A stretch of 48,741 nucleotides of DNA from JANXVV01 sp038230975 (GTDB lineage: Bacteria; Planctomycetota; Phycisphaerae; Tepidisphaerales; Tepidisphaeraceae). A program made the translations under genes and the position numbers. Positions 1 through 9,131 of the stretch are shown here, piece by piece. Location: contig JBBRMF010000004.1 of NCBI GenBank assembly GCA_038230975.1, positions 1-48,741 of the forward strand. The letters run 5' to 3'. Below the pieces are notes generated by a model. That model had not been told where the DNA came from. It did not search any database and saw nothing but the letters and a program-made list of their open reading frames with translations. Numbering within the stretch: position 1 is the stretch's first letter; every line of letters begins with the position of its first letter.

Positions 1-546
1 GCGGTGGATCGACCTACTTCCGGTTCCAGTCTTGTGGCTGGGACCGATCTGACTAAACTATCAGACGCGGAACTGGCTTTGTTTCGGCGTCGACGACTGG
101 GATTTGTTTTTCAATCCTTCCATCTTTTGCCGGATCTGACTGCGTTCGACAATATAGCCGTGCCCTGGATGCTTGATCGCGCGCTGACTCATGAGCGGCG
201 CAAGGAAATTCACGCGTTGATGGATCGACTGGGACTCATCGACAAGGCCCGACGATATCCGGATGAACTTTCCGGTGGTGAGCAGCAGCGTATTGCATTG
301 GCCCGGGCGGTGATTCATCGACCCGAGCTGATCCTTGCCGACGAACCGACGGGAAATCTGGATGCTCAGAGCGGGAAAATCATTTTGGATTTGCTGGTTG
401 AACTCCATCGCGAATATGGTGTCACCGTGGTGATGGCCACGCATTCGCCGGAAGCCGCCGAGCGCTGCGATGATCGGATTGTGCTGGCGGATGGTCGACT
501 GATTGAATCCAGCAGCTCGACCTTGGCTGTGGGGGTCAGTCAGTGA
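1..546 (+). CDS. ABC transporter ATP-binding protein, LolD/AttE type (5' end cut by window)
   Basis: This is the ATPase subunit of an ABC exporter. The frame is open to base 1, so the N-terminus and the Walker A loop lie outside the window. Visible in order are a Q-loop (FVFQSFHLLPDLT), the signature LSGGEQQRIALARA, Walker B (LILADEPTGNLD) and the switch His in ATHSPEAA. The DEPTGNLD wording is typical of the LolD/MacB/FtsE class, which pairs with FtsX-type permeases. Its TGA overlaps the GTG start of the permease downstream, which indicates translational coupling. Together with the permease and the lipocalin-like protein that follow, it forms an AttEFGH/YbbA-YbbP-like exporter. The class is certain; the substrate cannot be read from sequence. 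Confidence 0.95.
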   Translation, partial: AVDRPTSGSSLVAGTDLTKLSDAELALFRRRRLGFVFQSFHLLPDLTAFDNIAVPWMLDRALTHERRKEIHALMDRLGLIDKARRYPDELSGGEQQRIALARAVIHRPELILADEPTGNLDAQSGKIILDLLVELHREYGVTVVMATHSPEAAERCDDRIVLADGRLIESSSSTLAVGVSQ

Positions 547-3077
547 AAGTTGGCACGAAAGTTTTTGGCTTTCTGGGGTTTCTGTCGCGGATGTCGGGCG
601 GACATTTCCGTCGGCATCGGCTGGAGGCGCTGTTGTGCCTCATCGGAGTCGCGCTTGGAGTGGCGGTGGTCGTGGCGATTGACTCTGCGGTGGAAGCCTG
701 CGTGGGAAGCTTTCGCGGGGCGGTTCAATCGCTCGCGGAACGGTCCACGCACAGCATCTTCGCTTCGGACGGGAAAATTTCGGACGACATTTTCATTCAA
801 TTGCAGCGTCAGAAACTACCGTACCCGATGGCTCCAATTGTGGATCGAAGCGTGCTCGTCGCCGGACCAGGTTCTGCCGAGCCGGCGGTTGCGCGTTTGA
901 TGGGAGTGGACATCTTTTCCGAGCGTCAATTGCGGGCCTTCACTCAAATGCAGTTGACGCTTGATGCGGATCGTTTGACGCGATTTTTAACCGAGCCGGG
1001 ACAGGTTGTGTTGGTCGATGCGTTGGCGACACGATTGGGGATCAAGTCAGGCGATACGATTCGACTCACGGTGGGTCGGGGTCGAGCCGAAGCGCGGGTG
1101 CTGGAAATTATCAAGCCGACGGGGGTGGCGCAGTCACAATTGACGGACGTCATTCTTTGTGACCTGGCGACGGCACAGGAATTGGCGGGTGCGATCGGCA
1201 GTCTTGATCGGATCGATTTGCATCTGGAGTCCGATGAAGAGGTCAAAGTAGTGACCGCGGCGCTTCCGCCGGGGTTCGTGCTGCGATCCACCGGGCAGCG
1301 GTCGTCGACGCTCGGAGAACTCATTCAAGCCTATAAGTTGAACCTGAATGCGCTCTCGCTGATGGCCAGCTTCGTAGCGGTTTTTATTGTCTACAACAGC
1401 ATGCTGATTTCTGTTCAGCAGCGGGCAACCAGCCTGGGAATCCTTCGATGCCTCGGTGCTTCCCGTTTCCAACTGGCGGCAACATACATCACCGAAGCAC
1501 TCGCGTTCGCAGTGGTCGGTGGCATCGTGGGCGTGATCGGGGGTTGGTTGCTTTCAAAGCTCATGGTCGGTTTGATTGCAACTACCATTAATGATTTATA
1601 CGTAGCCATTCGACCCGGAAGCGTCACGTTGAGTCTGGGTGCGTTTGTGAAGGGATTGGTACTGTCGACGGCCAGTTGCCTGGTGGGCGCGGCGGTGCCG
1701 CTTTTGCGGGCATCGCGTACGCAACCGGTGAACGCGTTTCGCTCGACGGCCCATGCCGATACCTCCGGACGCAGCGCCAAAAGGCTGTGTGGCGTTGGAA
1801 TCGCACTGCTGATTTCATCCATCATTCTGTACGCGTTGCCGAGCAATTCACCGGTCGTGGGTTTTGTGATGGCGCTGTGGATCGCTTTGGGGTTCGCCTT
1901 GATTTGCCCGTGGGTCGCATTACAGGCTTGTGGCTTGATCGCAGCGATCGCGCGGCCGGCACAGTGGCTGCCTTTACAGATGGCGGCCTCTGGAGTGAGG
2001 CGATCGTTGGGAATTACCGGCGTGGCCATAGCCGCGACGATGCTGGCGATGTCCATGAATGTCGGTGTCCGCACGATGGTCAGTTCTTTTCGCAGCGCGC
2101 TTGGCAATTGGGTCGAGCAACGATTTGCCGCGGATATTTTTGTGGGTCCGGAATTGCTGGTGAATCACAAGATTGATTCGACGCTCGATCCGGAAGTGGT
2201 GCGATGGGTGACTGCGCAACCGCAAGTGCAGAAGGCCATCGAGTATCGCGCCCGTGACTATGAGTACGCAGGAAAATCAATTCTGCTTTCCGCGACGGAT
2301 GTGGGTGACTTGTTGCATAATCACTCGTTACCGATGAAACAATCTGAAAGTCGACGGCCGTTCGATCCGGCTCACGATGTAATGATCAGCGAACCGTTGG
2401 CCGGCCGAACGAAACTGAAGATCGGTGATTCAATCAATCTCCCTTCACCGACGGGACCGCACCGATTGAGCGTCTACGCCATTTTTTTCGATTTCGGTTC
2501 CGAGCGTGGTCAGGTCATGCTGGATCGGCATACCTACGCCGCCGGATGGAACGATGACGGGATCAACTCGCTGCATGTTCGCATCATGCCGGGTGTAAAT
2601 CCGGAACGATTGGCCGCGAAATGGTCTGAGCATCTTCGGCGAGATTATCCGGTGGTCGCCAATAGCTTCGGGAATGTGAAGATCGAGATTATGAAGGTAT
2701 TTGATCGAACGTTTAAGGTGACAGAGGTGCTTACCTGGTTGGCGGGCGGTGTTGCGTTTTGCGGGTTGGCGGGATCGTTGTTGTCGATTTCACTGGCTCG
2801 TCGGAAGGATTACAGCGTGTTGTCCGCCATGGGAATGTCCGGCCGGCAGACGGCCTTGTGGATGCTGGGTCAAGGCTTGTTGATCGCGTGGACTTCCGCG
2901 CTCGTGGCGGCGGCTGCGGGAACGGCTTTGGCTTATGTTCTGGCGTATGTGATTCAGTTTCGATCTTTTGGGTGGAGTATTCCCACGCATCCTTTGCCGC
3001 GCTTTTGGATTGAAAGCCTGTTGTTGGCGTCGGCGGCGGCGGTCGTGGCTGCCATCTATCCGGCGTTTCGGATTTAG
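543..3077 (+). CDS. FtsX-like ABC transporter permease (AttF/AttG-like, double FtsX domain)
   Basis: Large permease of 844 aa starting at a GTG that overlaps the upstream stop. There is an N-terminal hydrophobic segment (LCLIGVALGVAVVVAI, about residues 32-47), then a periplasmic MacB_PCD-like domain. A first FtsX core follows at about residues 275-400 (NALSLMASFVAVFIVYNSM), with further hydrophobic segments and a second N-terminal-like segment near 485-510. A second extracytoplasmic domain precedes a final FtsX core at about 735-840. This duplicated layout (about 10 membrane spans) matches the 800-850 aa permeases encoded with LolD-like ATPases and AttH-like proteins. By family knowledge these export or extract lipidic or hydrophobic molecules; the cargo here is unknown. 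Confidence 0.93.
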   Translation: MKVGTKVFGFLGFLSRMSGGHFRRHRLEALLCLIGVALGVAVVVAIDSAVEACVGSFRGAVQSLAERSTHSIFASDGKISDDIFIQLQRQKLPYPMAPIVDRSVLVAGPGSAEPAVARLMGVDIFSERQLRAFTQMQLTLDADRLTRFLTEPGQVVLVDALATRLGIKSGDTIRLTVGRGRAEARVLEIIKPTGVAQSQLTDVILCDLATAQELAGAIGSLDRIDLHLESDEEVKVVTAALPPGFVLRSTGQRSSTLGELIQAYKLNLNALSLMASFVAVFIVYNSMLISVQQRATSLGILRCLGASRFQLAATYITEALAFAVVGGIVGVIGGWLLSKLMVGLIATTINDLYVAIRPGSVTLSLGAFVKGLVLSTASCLVGAAVPLLRASRTQPVNAFRSTAHADTSGRSAKRLCGVGIALLISSIILYALPSNSPVVGFVMALWIALGFALICPWVALQACGLIAAIARPAQWLPLQMAASGVRRSLGITGVAIAATMLAMSMNVGVRTMVSSFRSALGNWVEQRFAADIFVGPELLVNHKIDSTLDPEVVRWVTAQPQVQKAIEYRARDYEYAGKSILLSATDVGDLLHNHSLPMKQSESRRPFDPAHDVMISEPLAGRTKLKIGDSINLPSPTGPHRLSVYAIFFDFGSERGQVMLDRHTYAAGWNDDGINSLHVRIMPGVNPERLAAKWSEHLRRDYPVVANSFGNVKIEIMKVFDRTFKVTEVLTWLAGGVAFCGLAGSLLSISLARRKDYSVLSAMGMSGRQTALWMLGQGLLIAWTSALVAAAAGTALAYVLAYVIQFRSFGWSIPTHPLPRFWIESLLLASAAAVVAAIYPAFRI

Positions 3078-3122
3078 GCAGATTCACCGGCAGGTAACCT
3101 TCGACAGGAATAGAGCTTCAAC

Positions 3123-4289
3123 ATGACATTCATCGACGTGACGCTGCGAAAGAACGGCCCGGCAGTACGTACTCATCACCTTCTTGGAATGGGTATTTTG
3201 ATGATCCTGGCGTTGGTAAATAGCATCATCGCGCAAAGTCCGCCGGTAGCTCCAGCGACAGCGCCATCTCCGGAGTTTTTGCGAGCGATCGCGCCGCGTG
3301 AGTGGAATTTCCCGCGCGATCATGGGCGACATGATGGCTATAAAACCGAATGGTGGTATTTCACCGGAAACATGCGCGATGAGGCGGGGCGTCGGTTCGG
3401 TTATCAGCTGACTTTTTTTCGCACGGCTTACATTCCCATGGCAACCGCTCGTCCAAGTGCATGGGGCTTGGGCGATATTTATTTCGCGCACGCCGCCGTG
3501 TCGGATGTGTCGGGAAAAGTCTTCACTTTCAAAGACCACTTGCAACGGGGACGAGTTGGCCTGGCGATGGCATCGGATCAAACGCTCGATGTTTCGCTGC
3601 TGGATTGGTCGGCCAAGCTGCAAGATGGCGCGGTTCACCTTCAAGCCAAGGAGAAGGAGTTTTCGATCGATTTGACCTGTGCGATTCCGCGCCCTCCGAC
3701 GTTGCAGGGGAAGGGCGGACTGAATGCCAAAGGTCTTCAACCGGGGCAGGCGTCTTACTATTATTCGATGACCCGTTTGCCCACTCATGGCACGATTGAA
3801 ACGGCCGGGAAGAAATTCACGGTTGAAGGAATCAGTTGGATGGACCACGAGTTTTCCAGCAATGCGCTGGGGGCGAATCAAAGCGGTTGGGATTGGATCA
3901 GTTTGTCATTGGCGGATGGCAGCGATCTGATGATTTATCGAATTCGCAATCAAACGGGCGGGTCGGATTATTTGTCCGGCACTCAGATTTCGGCCGACGG
4001 CCAGCCTCGGTATCTTTCGGCAGACGATATTCAACTGCAAAGTTCCAAACCGTGGAAAAGCCCGGTGAGCGGAGGATCGTATCCGCAGGAATGGCGGGTG
4101 CAGTTGAAAGGGCGGGCTCCGATGATCGTTCGAAGCGTGATGCCCGGTCAGGAGCTGACAACGCCGCACACCACCAATGTCAATTATTTTGAAGGTGCGG
4201 TGGATGTCGTGGATGAGCAGGGGCATTCAATGGGTGAGGGTTATCTTGAGATGACGGACTATTTAAAATCGCTGGGTGGGGGGATGTAA
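3123..4289 (+). CDS. AttH/CrtC-like lipocalin-type protein, exported
   Basis: 388 aa with an N-terminal hydrophobic segment (LLGMGILMILALVNSIIAQS) that looks like a signal peptide or anchor. Motifs of the AttH/hydroxyneurosporene-synthase (CrtC) lipocalin-like family are clear: EWWYFTGNM near residue 78 and SWMDHEFSS near residue 238. By family knowledge the fold is two lipocalin-like beta-barrels that bind a hydrophobic ligand; some members are CrtC hydratases, but AttH members sit with ABC exporters. It lies 45 nt after the permease on the same strand, so it is probably the periplasmic partner of that exporter. Nothing nearby suggests carotenoid synthesis. Confidence 0.88.
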   Translation: MTFIDVTLRKNGPAVRTHHLLGMGILMILALVNSIIAQSPPVAPATAPSPEFLRAIAPREWNFPRDHGRHDGYKTEWWYFTGNMRDEAGRRFGYQLTFFRTAYIPMATARPSAWGLGDIYFAHAAVSDVSGKVFTFKDHLQRGRVGLAMASDQTLDVSLLDWSAKLQDGAVHLQAKEKEFSIDLTCAIPRPPTLQGKGGLNAKGLQPGQASYYYSMTRLPTHGTIETAGKKFTVEGISWMDHEFSSNALGANQSGWDWISLSLADGSDLMIYRIRNQTGGSDYLSGTQISADGQPRYLSADDIQLQSSKPWKSPVSGGSYPQEWRVQLKGRAPMIVRSVMPGQELTTPHTTNVNYFEGAVDVVDEQGHSMGEGYLEMTDYLKSLGGGM

Positions 4290-4468
4290 AATGGTCAATC
4301 ATCACGGAATCTTTTAGCTGGCCGGTCGGTCGGCCGATAAGAGACCAAAGAGCGTTGGGTCTAGGCAAATCCATCAAAGGCCCATAATCTGTGTTGGGAA
4401 CGATTCGGCAGTTGATATTGGATGGCGGACGAATATTCCGCCGAAGGTTTTGATCGCAAGGAAATCTG

Positions 4469-5287
4469 TTGTCTGTCACCACGATATCTCCAGAAACCAG
4501 CGGCAACTCGAGCGCCGGTCTGCGTGACACCACTTCACCGCCGGTGAGAATTGCAAACACTCTGATGAGTCGTCTGCGTCGGCGACTGCGCGCGTTGATC
4601 GCAAAGCAACCGCCTGCCGACGATGGGTGGAAACCGGCGGGAGGCCCGGTGATGGTCATCGCCCCGCATCCGGATGATGAGGTGATTGGATGCGGCGGAA
4701 CGGTCTGCCGGCATGTTGCGGCAGGCGATCCGGTGAGCGTGCTTTATTTGACGCGCGGTGAAAACAGTCGCGGATATCCGTGGCTGGCTCCCGCTGAAAA
4801 GCAAGCCAAGCGCATGCAGGAGGCCTTAAGTTCCTGCGCGATACTCGGCGTCAGTGACACGCTCTTTTTGAACGGTGCAGATGGGAATTTAGTTGACGAG
4901 CAGGTCATGGCGGATCTGCAGATGCATGTCGCCAACGCAATCAAAATCCGTAAGCCAGCCGTTATTTACGTACCCCACGCGGATGACAATCATTCGGATC
5001 ATATCGCGGCGTACCGCATGGTGATGAGCATTTCACGCGAGTTGTCGCCCGGCCCGACGGTGTATCAGTACGAGTTATGGAGTCCTCTTTACGCGGATTT
5101 TGCGGTGGACATCAGCCAGCAGATGAGTGCGAAGGTCAAGGCGATCCGATGCCATGAATTGGCGCTGGATGCATTTGATTATGTGAGCACGATGATTGGA
5201 TTGGCCGCGTATCGCTCGGGGACGATGCTGCAGCGAAAAGGATATGCCGAGGCATTCAAACGCTGCCAGAAAGAACACCGTTCCTGA
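4469..5287 (+). CDS. PIG-L/LmbE family deacetylase
   Basis: Zn-dependent N-acetylglucosaminyl-type deacetylase of 272 aa. The signature APHPDDEVIGCGG is near residue 69, and a second metal motif HADDNHSDH is near residue 170. The start taken is TTG at 4469, with AAGGA 6 nt upstream; an internal ATG at 4564 is possible but would lack that site. The C-terminus (YRSGTMLQRKGYAEAFKRC) is the usual end of this family. It lies upstream of the polysaccharide genes, which fits deacetylation of a sugar or glycolipid; the substrate is unknown. Confidence 0.9.
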   Translation: MSVTTISPETSGNSSAGLRDTTSPPVRIANTLMSRLRRRLRALIAKQPPADDGWKPAGGPVMVIAPHPDDEVIGCGGTVCRHVAAGDPVSVLYLTRGENSRGYPWLAPAEKQAKRMQEALSSCAILGVSDTLFLNGADGNLVDEQVMADLQMHVANAIKIRKPAVIYVPHADDNHSDHIAAYRMVMSISRELSPGPTVYQYELWSPLYADFAVDISQQMSAKVKAIRCHELALDAFDYVSTMIGLAAYRSGTMLQRKGYAEAFKRCQKEHRS

Positions 5288-5316
5288 ATAAGCGCAACAT
5301 GAAAGATGAGATTTAG

Positions 5317-5354
5317 GGTGCCACGGGTCTCGGAGTACCGCAACCCGTGGCACC
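5317..5354. repeat. REP-like palindrome, GTAC apex (GGTGCCACGGGT arms)
   Basis: Arms GGTGCCACGGGT and ACCCGTGGCACC pair perfectly around a 14-nt centre containing CGGAGTACCG. It sits between the convergent ends of the PIG-L gene and the membrane glycosyltransferase. The same arms and centre recur, diverged, at 34875-34959, and the centre is shared with the palindromes at 17-25 kb. Confidence 0.85.
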
Positions 5355-5408
5355 TCATCCAACGTTACCCTGATTTCCAGGCCTGACAACTCACGAGCCC
5401 ACCTGAAA

Positions 5409-7205
5409 TTACTTCTGCGTTGCGGGGGTTTTGTTTATTACACCCGCCAAATCGCCAGCATAACCCAAGGGCGTTAATTCGGTCGTCGTTCGATCGTAAC
5501 GATAGAAGAATCGTTGGGGCTGACGACTCGCGTAGTAACTAAATATTCGGAAATTGTCATTGCCACGGTCTTGCGCCCGAATCACAGGTGCGTCGTCGGG
5601 CCATGCGACATCCCAATTGTAGACCGGCTCTTCATGGAGATCGGTTCTTCCCGATTCATACCGGAATAATACAACCGAGGGTTTGTGTTCCAATCCAGCG
5701 ATTTTTGCATTGATGTCTGCCAGATATGGCGCGGTCAAGAAGCTATCGCGCGTTCGACGAAGTTCCGGGAGAGATCCCACAGCCAAAACTGCAACCGCGA
5801 TGAAGATCGGCATGCCGACAGGTGAGTATTTTCGTTTGAAGATTTCGAGGCCCGTTAAAGCCAGGAGGATAAACGCAGGGGATGCGATTAATCCGTAGTG
5901 CTTCAAATAGATCGGGAAAAATGAGTACATCAGTGGGATCAGCAATGACCCGGAGACGATCGCGATGTTTGCCGGGGTTCGAATGCCAAGCAATCCGATC
6001 GATGCTAAAACGATCAACAGATTCCCGGGCAAAGAAGCTTCGACGGCAGGCATGAATCGCTTGTTGAACAAGGTATCAATGGGGCCATCACTGTTATATT
6101 CACGCATCGCCGGTCGCAGGAACTGTTGATAGTAATCTCGCATCTGCGGGAGGCTGGAGCGAGAAACATCGGCCAGCTTTCGTGGACCCACGCCGAGCGA
6201 GAACCCCGGGAAATTGTCATCCGCATATTGGGCGATCGGCGTTCGCAAAATCGAACCCGTCGTTCCTTTGTCCAAAATGAGTTGAAGGCTTAGAAACGGA
6301 AGTGCCGCGAACAGTGCAGCCAGGACGAAATTTCTCTGCGAGCGAAACGGAAGCTTGCGCATTTCCCAAAGCATCGCCAGTCCGATGGGAAGGATGACAC
6401 AGACTGCGTCCGGCGGCCGGGTGATGGCGGCAAGGCCACCGAATATGCCGATTAAGATTGCCCATCGCAGGCAAGGCGTTCTCTGCCACCTTAGAAAAGC
6501 CCAGATCGTCATGAGGAGCAATAACAGGATGACCGTGTGGGACATCACCATCACGGACAAGCCCCGAATCTCAGAAAGTGAAACAGCCAACAATGCCGCC
6601 AACAATCCTGAAAAGCCATCGAACAGTTCAGTGATGACGATGTAGAACATGCCGATGATTGCCGCCGTGATCAGGACAGAGGTGCCCCAGGGCGCGATGT
6701 TCAACCAGATTCCGGGCACGTAAAAAAGGGCGGTGCCTGGGAAATACGGGGCGGCGTAAACCGGTTTGACGATGACGAGGATTGAATCAAAGAAATCGGC
6801 CAATTCATGTTGCGGCATCCATAGATGCCCGTGGGCCAGCATTTGAGCCTGCAGCAGATACATGTGTTCATCGTGCATCTTGGGGAACACTTCTCTCTCG
6901 GCCAGGCTGGCGCTCAACAAGAAGTACCGAGCGGACAATACGAATAAGATCGCAGCGATAAGCCATTTGATTTTTTCGGCAGGGTGACGGATCGAGTCGA
7001 TCATTTTCAAGACGCGCCGACTAGTACCGAAGATGAATGTGAGGCCACCTGCGATGGCGGCAGCATAATATTGCGGATGTGTTTTGAGATCGAACCGAAC
7101 CGCGAACAAGTTAAGCCCAATGAAGATGGCGATGGCCAACAGAGAGGTCTGCACCGGTTCTTTCTCATTTGCGTCGGCAGTTAAATCAGCAGAAAGCATG
7201 GGCAT
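5409..7205 (-). CDS. Polytopic membrane protein, probable GT-C (GT39/ArnT-like) glycosyltransferase
   Basis: Roughly 598 aa with about 10-12 hydrophobic segments. The first extracytoplasmic loop carries FPKMHDEHMYLLQAQMLAHG near residue 115 of this model, resembling the acidic DE(H) loop of PMT/ArnT-type enzymes that use polyprenyl-phosphate sugars. A C-terminal soluble part (from about residue 500) follows the last span. The frame is open to an ATG at 7340, but that start would overlap the divergent GT2 start; the ATG at 7205 leaves a 133-nt divergent promoter region, so it is preferred. The exact function is not assignable. Confidence 0.75.
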   Translation of the reverse strand: MPMLSADLTADANEKEPVQTSLLAIAIFIGLNLFAVRFDLKTHPQYYAAAIAGGLTFIFGTSRRVLKMIDSIRHPAEKIKWLIAAILFVLSARYFLLSASLAEREVFPKMHDEHMYLLQAQMLAHGHLWMPQHELADFFDSILVIVKPVYAAPYFPGTALFYVPGIWLNIAPWGTSVLITAAIIGMFYIVITELFDGFSGLLAALLAVSLSEIRGLSVMVMSHTVILLLLLMTIWAFLRWQRTPCLRWAILIGIFGGLAAITRPPDAVCVILPIGLAMLWEMRKLPFRSQRNFVLAALFAALPFLSLQLILDKGTTGSILRTPIAQYADDNFPGFSLGVGPRKLADVSRSSLPQMRDYYQQFLRPAMREYNSDGPIDTLFNKRFMPAVEASLPGNLLIVLASIGLLGIRTPANIAIVSGSLLIPLMYSFFPIYLKHYGLIASPAFILLALTGLEIFKRKYSPVGMPIFIAVAVLAVGSLPELRRTRDSFLTAPYLADINAKIAGLEHKPSVVLFRYESGRTDLHEEPVYNWDVAWPDDAPVIRAQDRGNDNFRIFSYYASRQPQRFFYRYDRTTTELTPLGYAGDLAGVINKTPATQK

Positions 7206-7338
7206 ACCGGCACAGTAGATGGCTGTCGTCAATGTCGCAAGTGTGTCCCAAGCATGGACTTTAAAGGTGGTCTGTTGCACAATACCGACCCACGTCAATC
7301 GACGTTCGAGTTTCACGGTTTTCACAGGCTCGCCCGGC

Positions 7339-8325
7339 ATGATCTCTTCGGATTCAACGCAGCCCGATTCGCTTCCCGAAGGTATTTCCGTGATTGTTCC
7401 GGTTTACAACAGCCAGGAAACGCTCACGGCTTTACTGGCCCGGCTCGTGCCGATTCTCAAAAAACTGAGCGACCATCATGAGGTCATTCTCGTCAACGAC
7501 GGCAGCCGTGACTGCAGTTGGCCGGTCATCGAAAAACTAAGCAGTGAATACCCGTGCGTGGTCGGTTTTGACATGATGCGCAACTACGGTCAGCACAACG
7601 CGCTGCTCTGTGGCATTCGAGCCGCGCGGTTCGACAAGATCGTGACGCTCGATGACGATCTGCAAAACCCACCCGAAGAAATTCCTGCGCTATTGGCGAA
7701 GCTCAATGAGGGCTTCGACGTGGTCTACGGAAAGCCCGAGGCCATGACGCACGGGCTATGGCGCAATCTAGCTTCAAAAATTACCAAGGCGGTGCTGCAA
7801 ACAGCGATGGGGGCGGATACGGCCGGAAATATCAGCGCATTTCGCATTTTTCGTACGGCGGTGCGCGGAGCGTTTTCAACCTATCGAAGCCCGTTTGTAT
7901 CGATTGATGTATTGCTCACCTGGGGCACCACAAAGTTTACCGCAATTGCCGTGAAGCATGAGCCTCGCACCGTGGGCGTTTCCAATTACACGCTGCGCAA
8001 ATTGCTGGTGCATGCCTTAAACATGGTGACCGGTTTCAGCACATGGCCATTACAATTGGCGAGCATGATCGGGTTTCTGTTTACTCTGATCGGCTTGGGG
8101 ATTCTTCTGTTTGTGATCGCGACGCGACTGTTCCACGGGGCGGCCGCGCCTGGGTTTGCGTTCCTGGCGTCGGTGATCGCCATCTTTTCCGGCGCGCAGC
8201 TTTTTGCGCTTGGAATCATCGGCGAATACCTTGCCCGCCTGCATTTTCGCACGATGGAGCGTCCAACGTATACAGTTCGCTCGCGGCTTAGCGGTGATGC
8301 CAATCCCACAGGCGTCAAGGAGTAA
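7339..8325 (+). CDS. Family 2 glycosyltransferase, DPM1/ArnC-like with C-terminal membrane hairpin
   Basis: GT-A enzyme of about 328 aa. It shows ISVIVPVYNSQ near the start, VNDGSRD, and DDDLQNPPEEIP, the D-x-D metal/nucleotide motif of polyprenyl-phosphate glycosyltransferases. Two C-terminal transmembrane segments (LASMIGFLFTLIGLGILLF and FAFLASVIAIFSGAQLFAL) and the ending IIGEYLARLHFRTMERPTY are standard for the ArnC/GtrB group. It probably charges undecaprenyl phosphate with a sugar for the GT-C enzymes of the locus. The frame is open to an ATG at 7219, but the extra 40 residues do not look like this family, so ATG 7339 is taken. Confidence 0.9.
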   Translation: MISSDSTQPDSLPEGISVIVPVYNSQETLTALLARLVPILKKLSDHHEVILVNDGSRDCSWPVIEKLSSEYPCVVGFDMMRNYGQHNALLCGIRAARFDKIVTLDDDLQNPPEEIPALLAKLNEGFDVVYGKPEAMTHGLWRNLASKITKAVLQTAMGADTAGNISAFRIFRTAVRGAFSTYRSPFVSIDVLLTWGTTKFTAIAVKHEPRTVGVSNYTLRKLLVHALNMVTGFSTWPLQLASMIGFLFTLIGLGILLFVIATRLFHGAAAPGFAFLASVIAIFSGAQLFALGIIGEYLARLHFRTMERPTYTVRSRLSGDANPTGVKE

Positions 8326-8330
8326 CCGGC

Positions 8331-9131
8331 GTGAATGCGTCCGCTGAACCGTGTGAATTGCTGCCGTGGGACACTCGGTTCTTCGGAGTCTCCATCGCTT
8401 GCGTGCGCGGCAATGTGCTCACCACGACAACGGCGGATTCAGTCGAATGCTGGTGCGGGGCTCATAAGATTCAGTGTCTCTATTTTCTTGCACGTTCGGA
8501 TGACTCCGTGACGGTGAAACTGGCTGAATCGCGAGGATTTCATCTCGTCGACGTGCGAGTCACGATGGATCGATCCCTGGATCTTTCGTCAATTCCAAGC
8601 GCGACGAGTCTATCAAGTCCACACCGGGCTGCCCGAAATGATGATATTCCTGAGCTTCGGCGGATCGCACGGCTGAGCCACACGGATACCCGATTTTTCT
8701 TCGATGATCAATTCACCCCTGGGCAGTGCGAGTCGCTCTATGAAACCTGGATTCAATCGAGCGTAGAAGGATTTGCGCAAGCCGTTTTTGTGATTGAGCA
8801 CAGCGGTTGCGTTGCGGGGTACATCACGTGTCATATATCAAAAGAGGCTCAAGAAGGCAGCATTGGTTTGATCGCGGTGGATGCATCGCAGCAAGGAAAG
8901 GGATTGGGTCGACAACTGGTGGCTGCGGCGATGGACTGGTTTACCGCGAGGAAAGTTCCGAGGGTTTCCGTGGTGACGCAAGGTCGCAATGTGGCCGCAC
9001 AAAGGCTTTACGCGCGCTGCGGTTTTATCCCTCGCAACCTTGAACTATACTACCACCGTTGGTTTTCGATTGCGGGCACCGACAGGGATCATCAAACAAA
9101 GTTTACAGCGACAGGGATCGTCGATGAGTGA
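8331..9131 (+). CDS. wecD: GNAT acetyltransferase, WecD/RffC-like (dTDP-4-amino-4,6-dideoxygalactose type)
   Basis: 266 aa starting at GTG with AAGGAG about 10 nt upstream. The N-terminus (CELLPWDTRFFGVSIACV) has the LxWDxxFFG pattern of WecD/RffC. A GNAT core follows: GSIGLIAVDASQQGKGLGRQLV (acetyl-CoA loop) and NVAAQRLYARCGF near residue 220. It overlaps the WecE-like aminotransferase by 8 nt. In enterobacteria, WecE makes dTDP-4-amino-4,6-dideoxygalactose and WecD acetylates it. The assignment of this exact substrate here is inferred from family and pairing. Confidence 0.82.
   Translation: MNASAEPCELLPWDTRFFGVSIACVRGNVLTTTTADSVECWCGAHKIQCLYFLARSDDSVTVKLAESRGFHLVDVRVTMDRSLDLSSIPSATSLSSPHRAARNDDIPELRRIARLSHTDTRFFFDDQFTPGQCESLYETWIQSSVEGFAQAVFVIEHSGCVAGYITCHISKEAQEGSIGLIAVDASQQGKGLGRQLVAAAMDWFTARKVPRVSVVTQGRNVAAQRLYARCGFIPRNLELYYHRWFSIAGTDRDHQTKFTATGIVDE

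Noticed and set aside
1415..2107. 230-codon open frame on the minus strand
   Set aside because: It lies wholly antisense to the permease, has no recognisable motif, and arises from codon bias of the real gene.
3084..3881. 265-codon open frame on the minus strand
   Set aside because: Antisense to the AttH-like gene, whose family motifs are clear on the plus strand.
4290..4468. Terminator-like hairpin GGCCG/CGGCC near 4318-4338
   Set aside because: Only a 5-bp perfect stem and no T-run; too weak to list.
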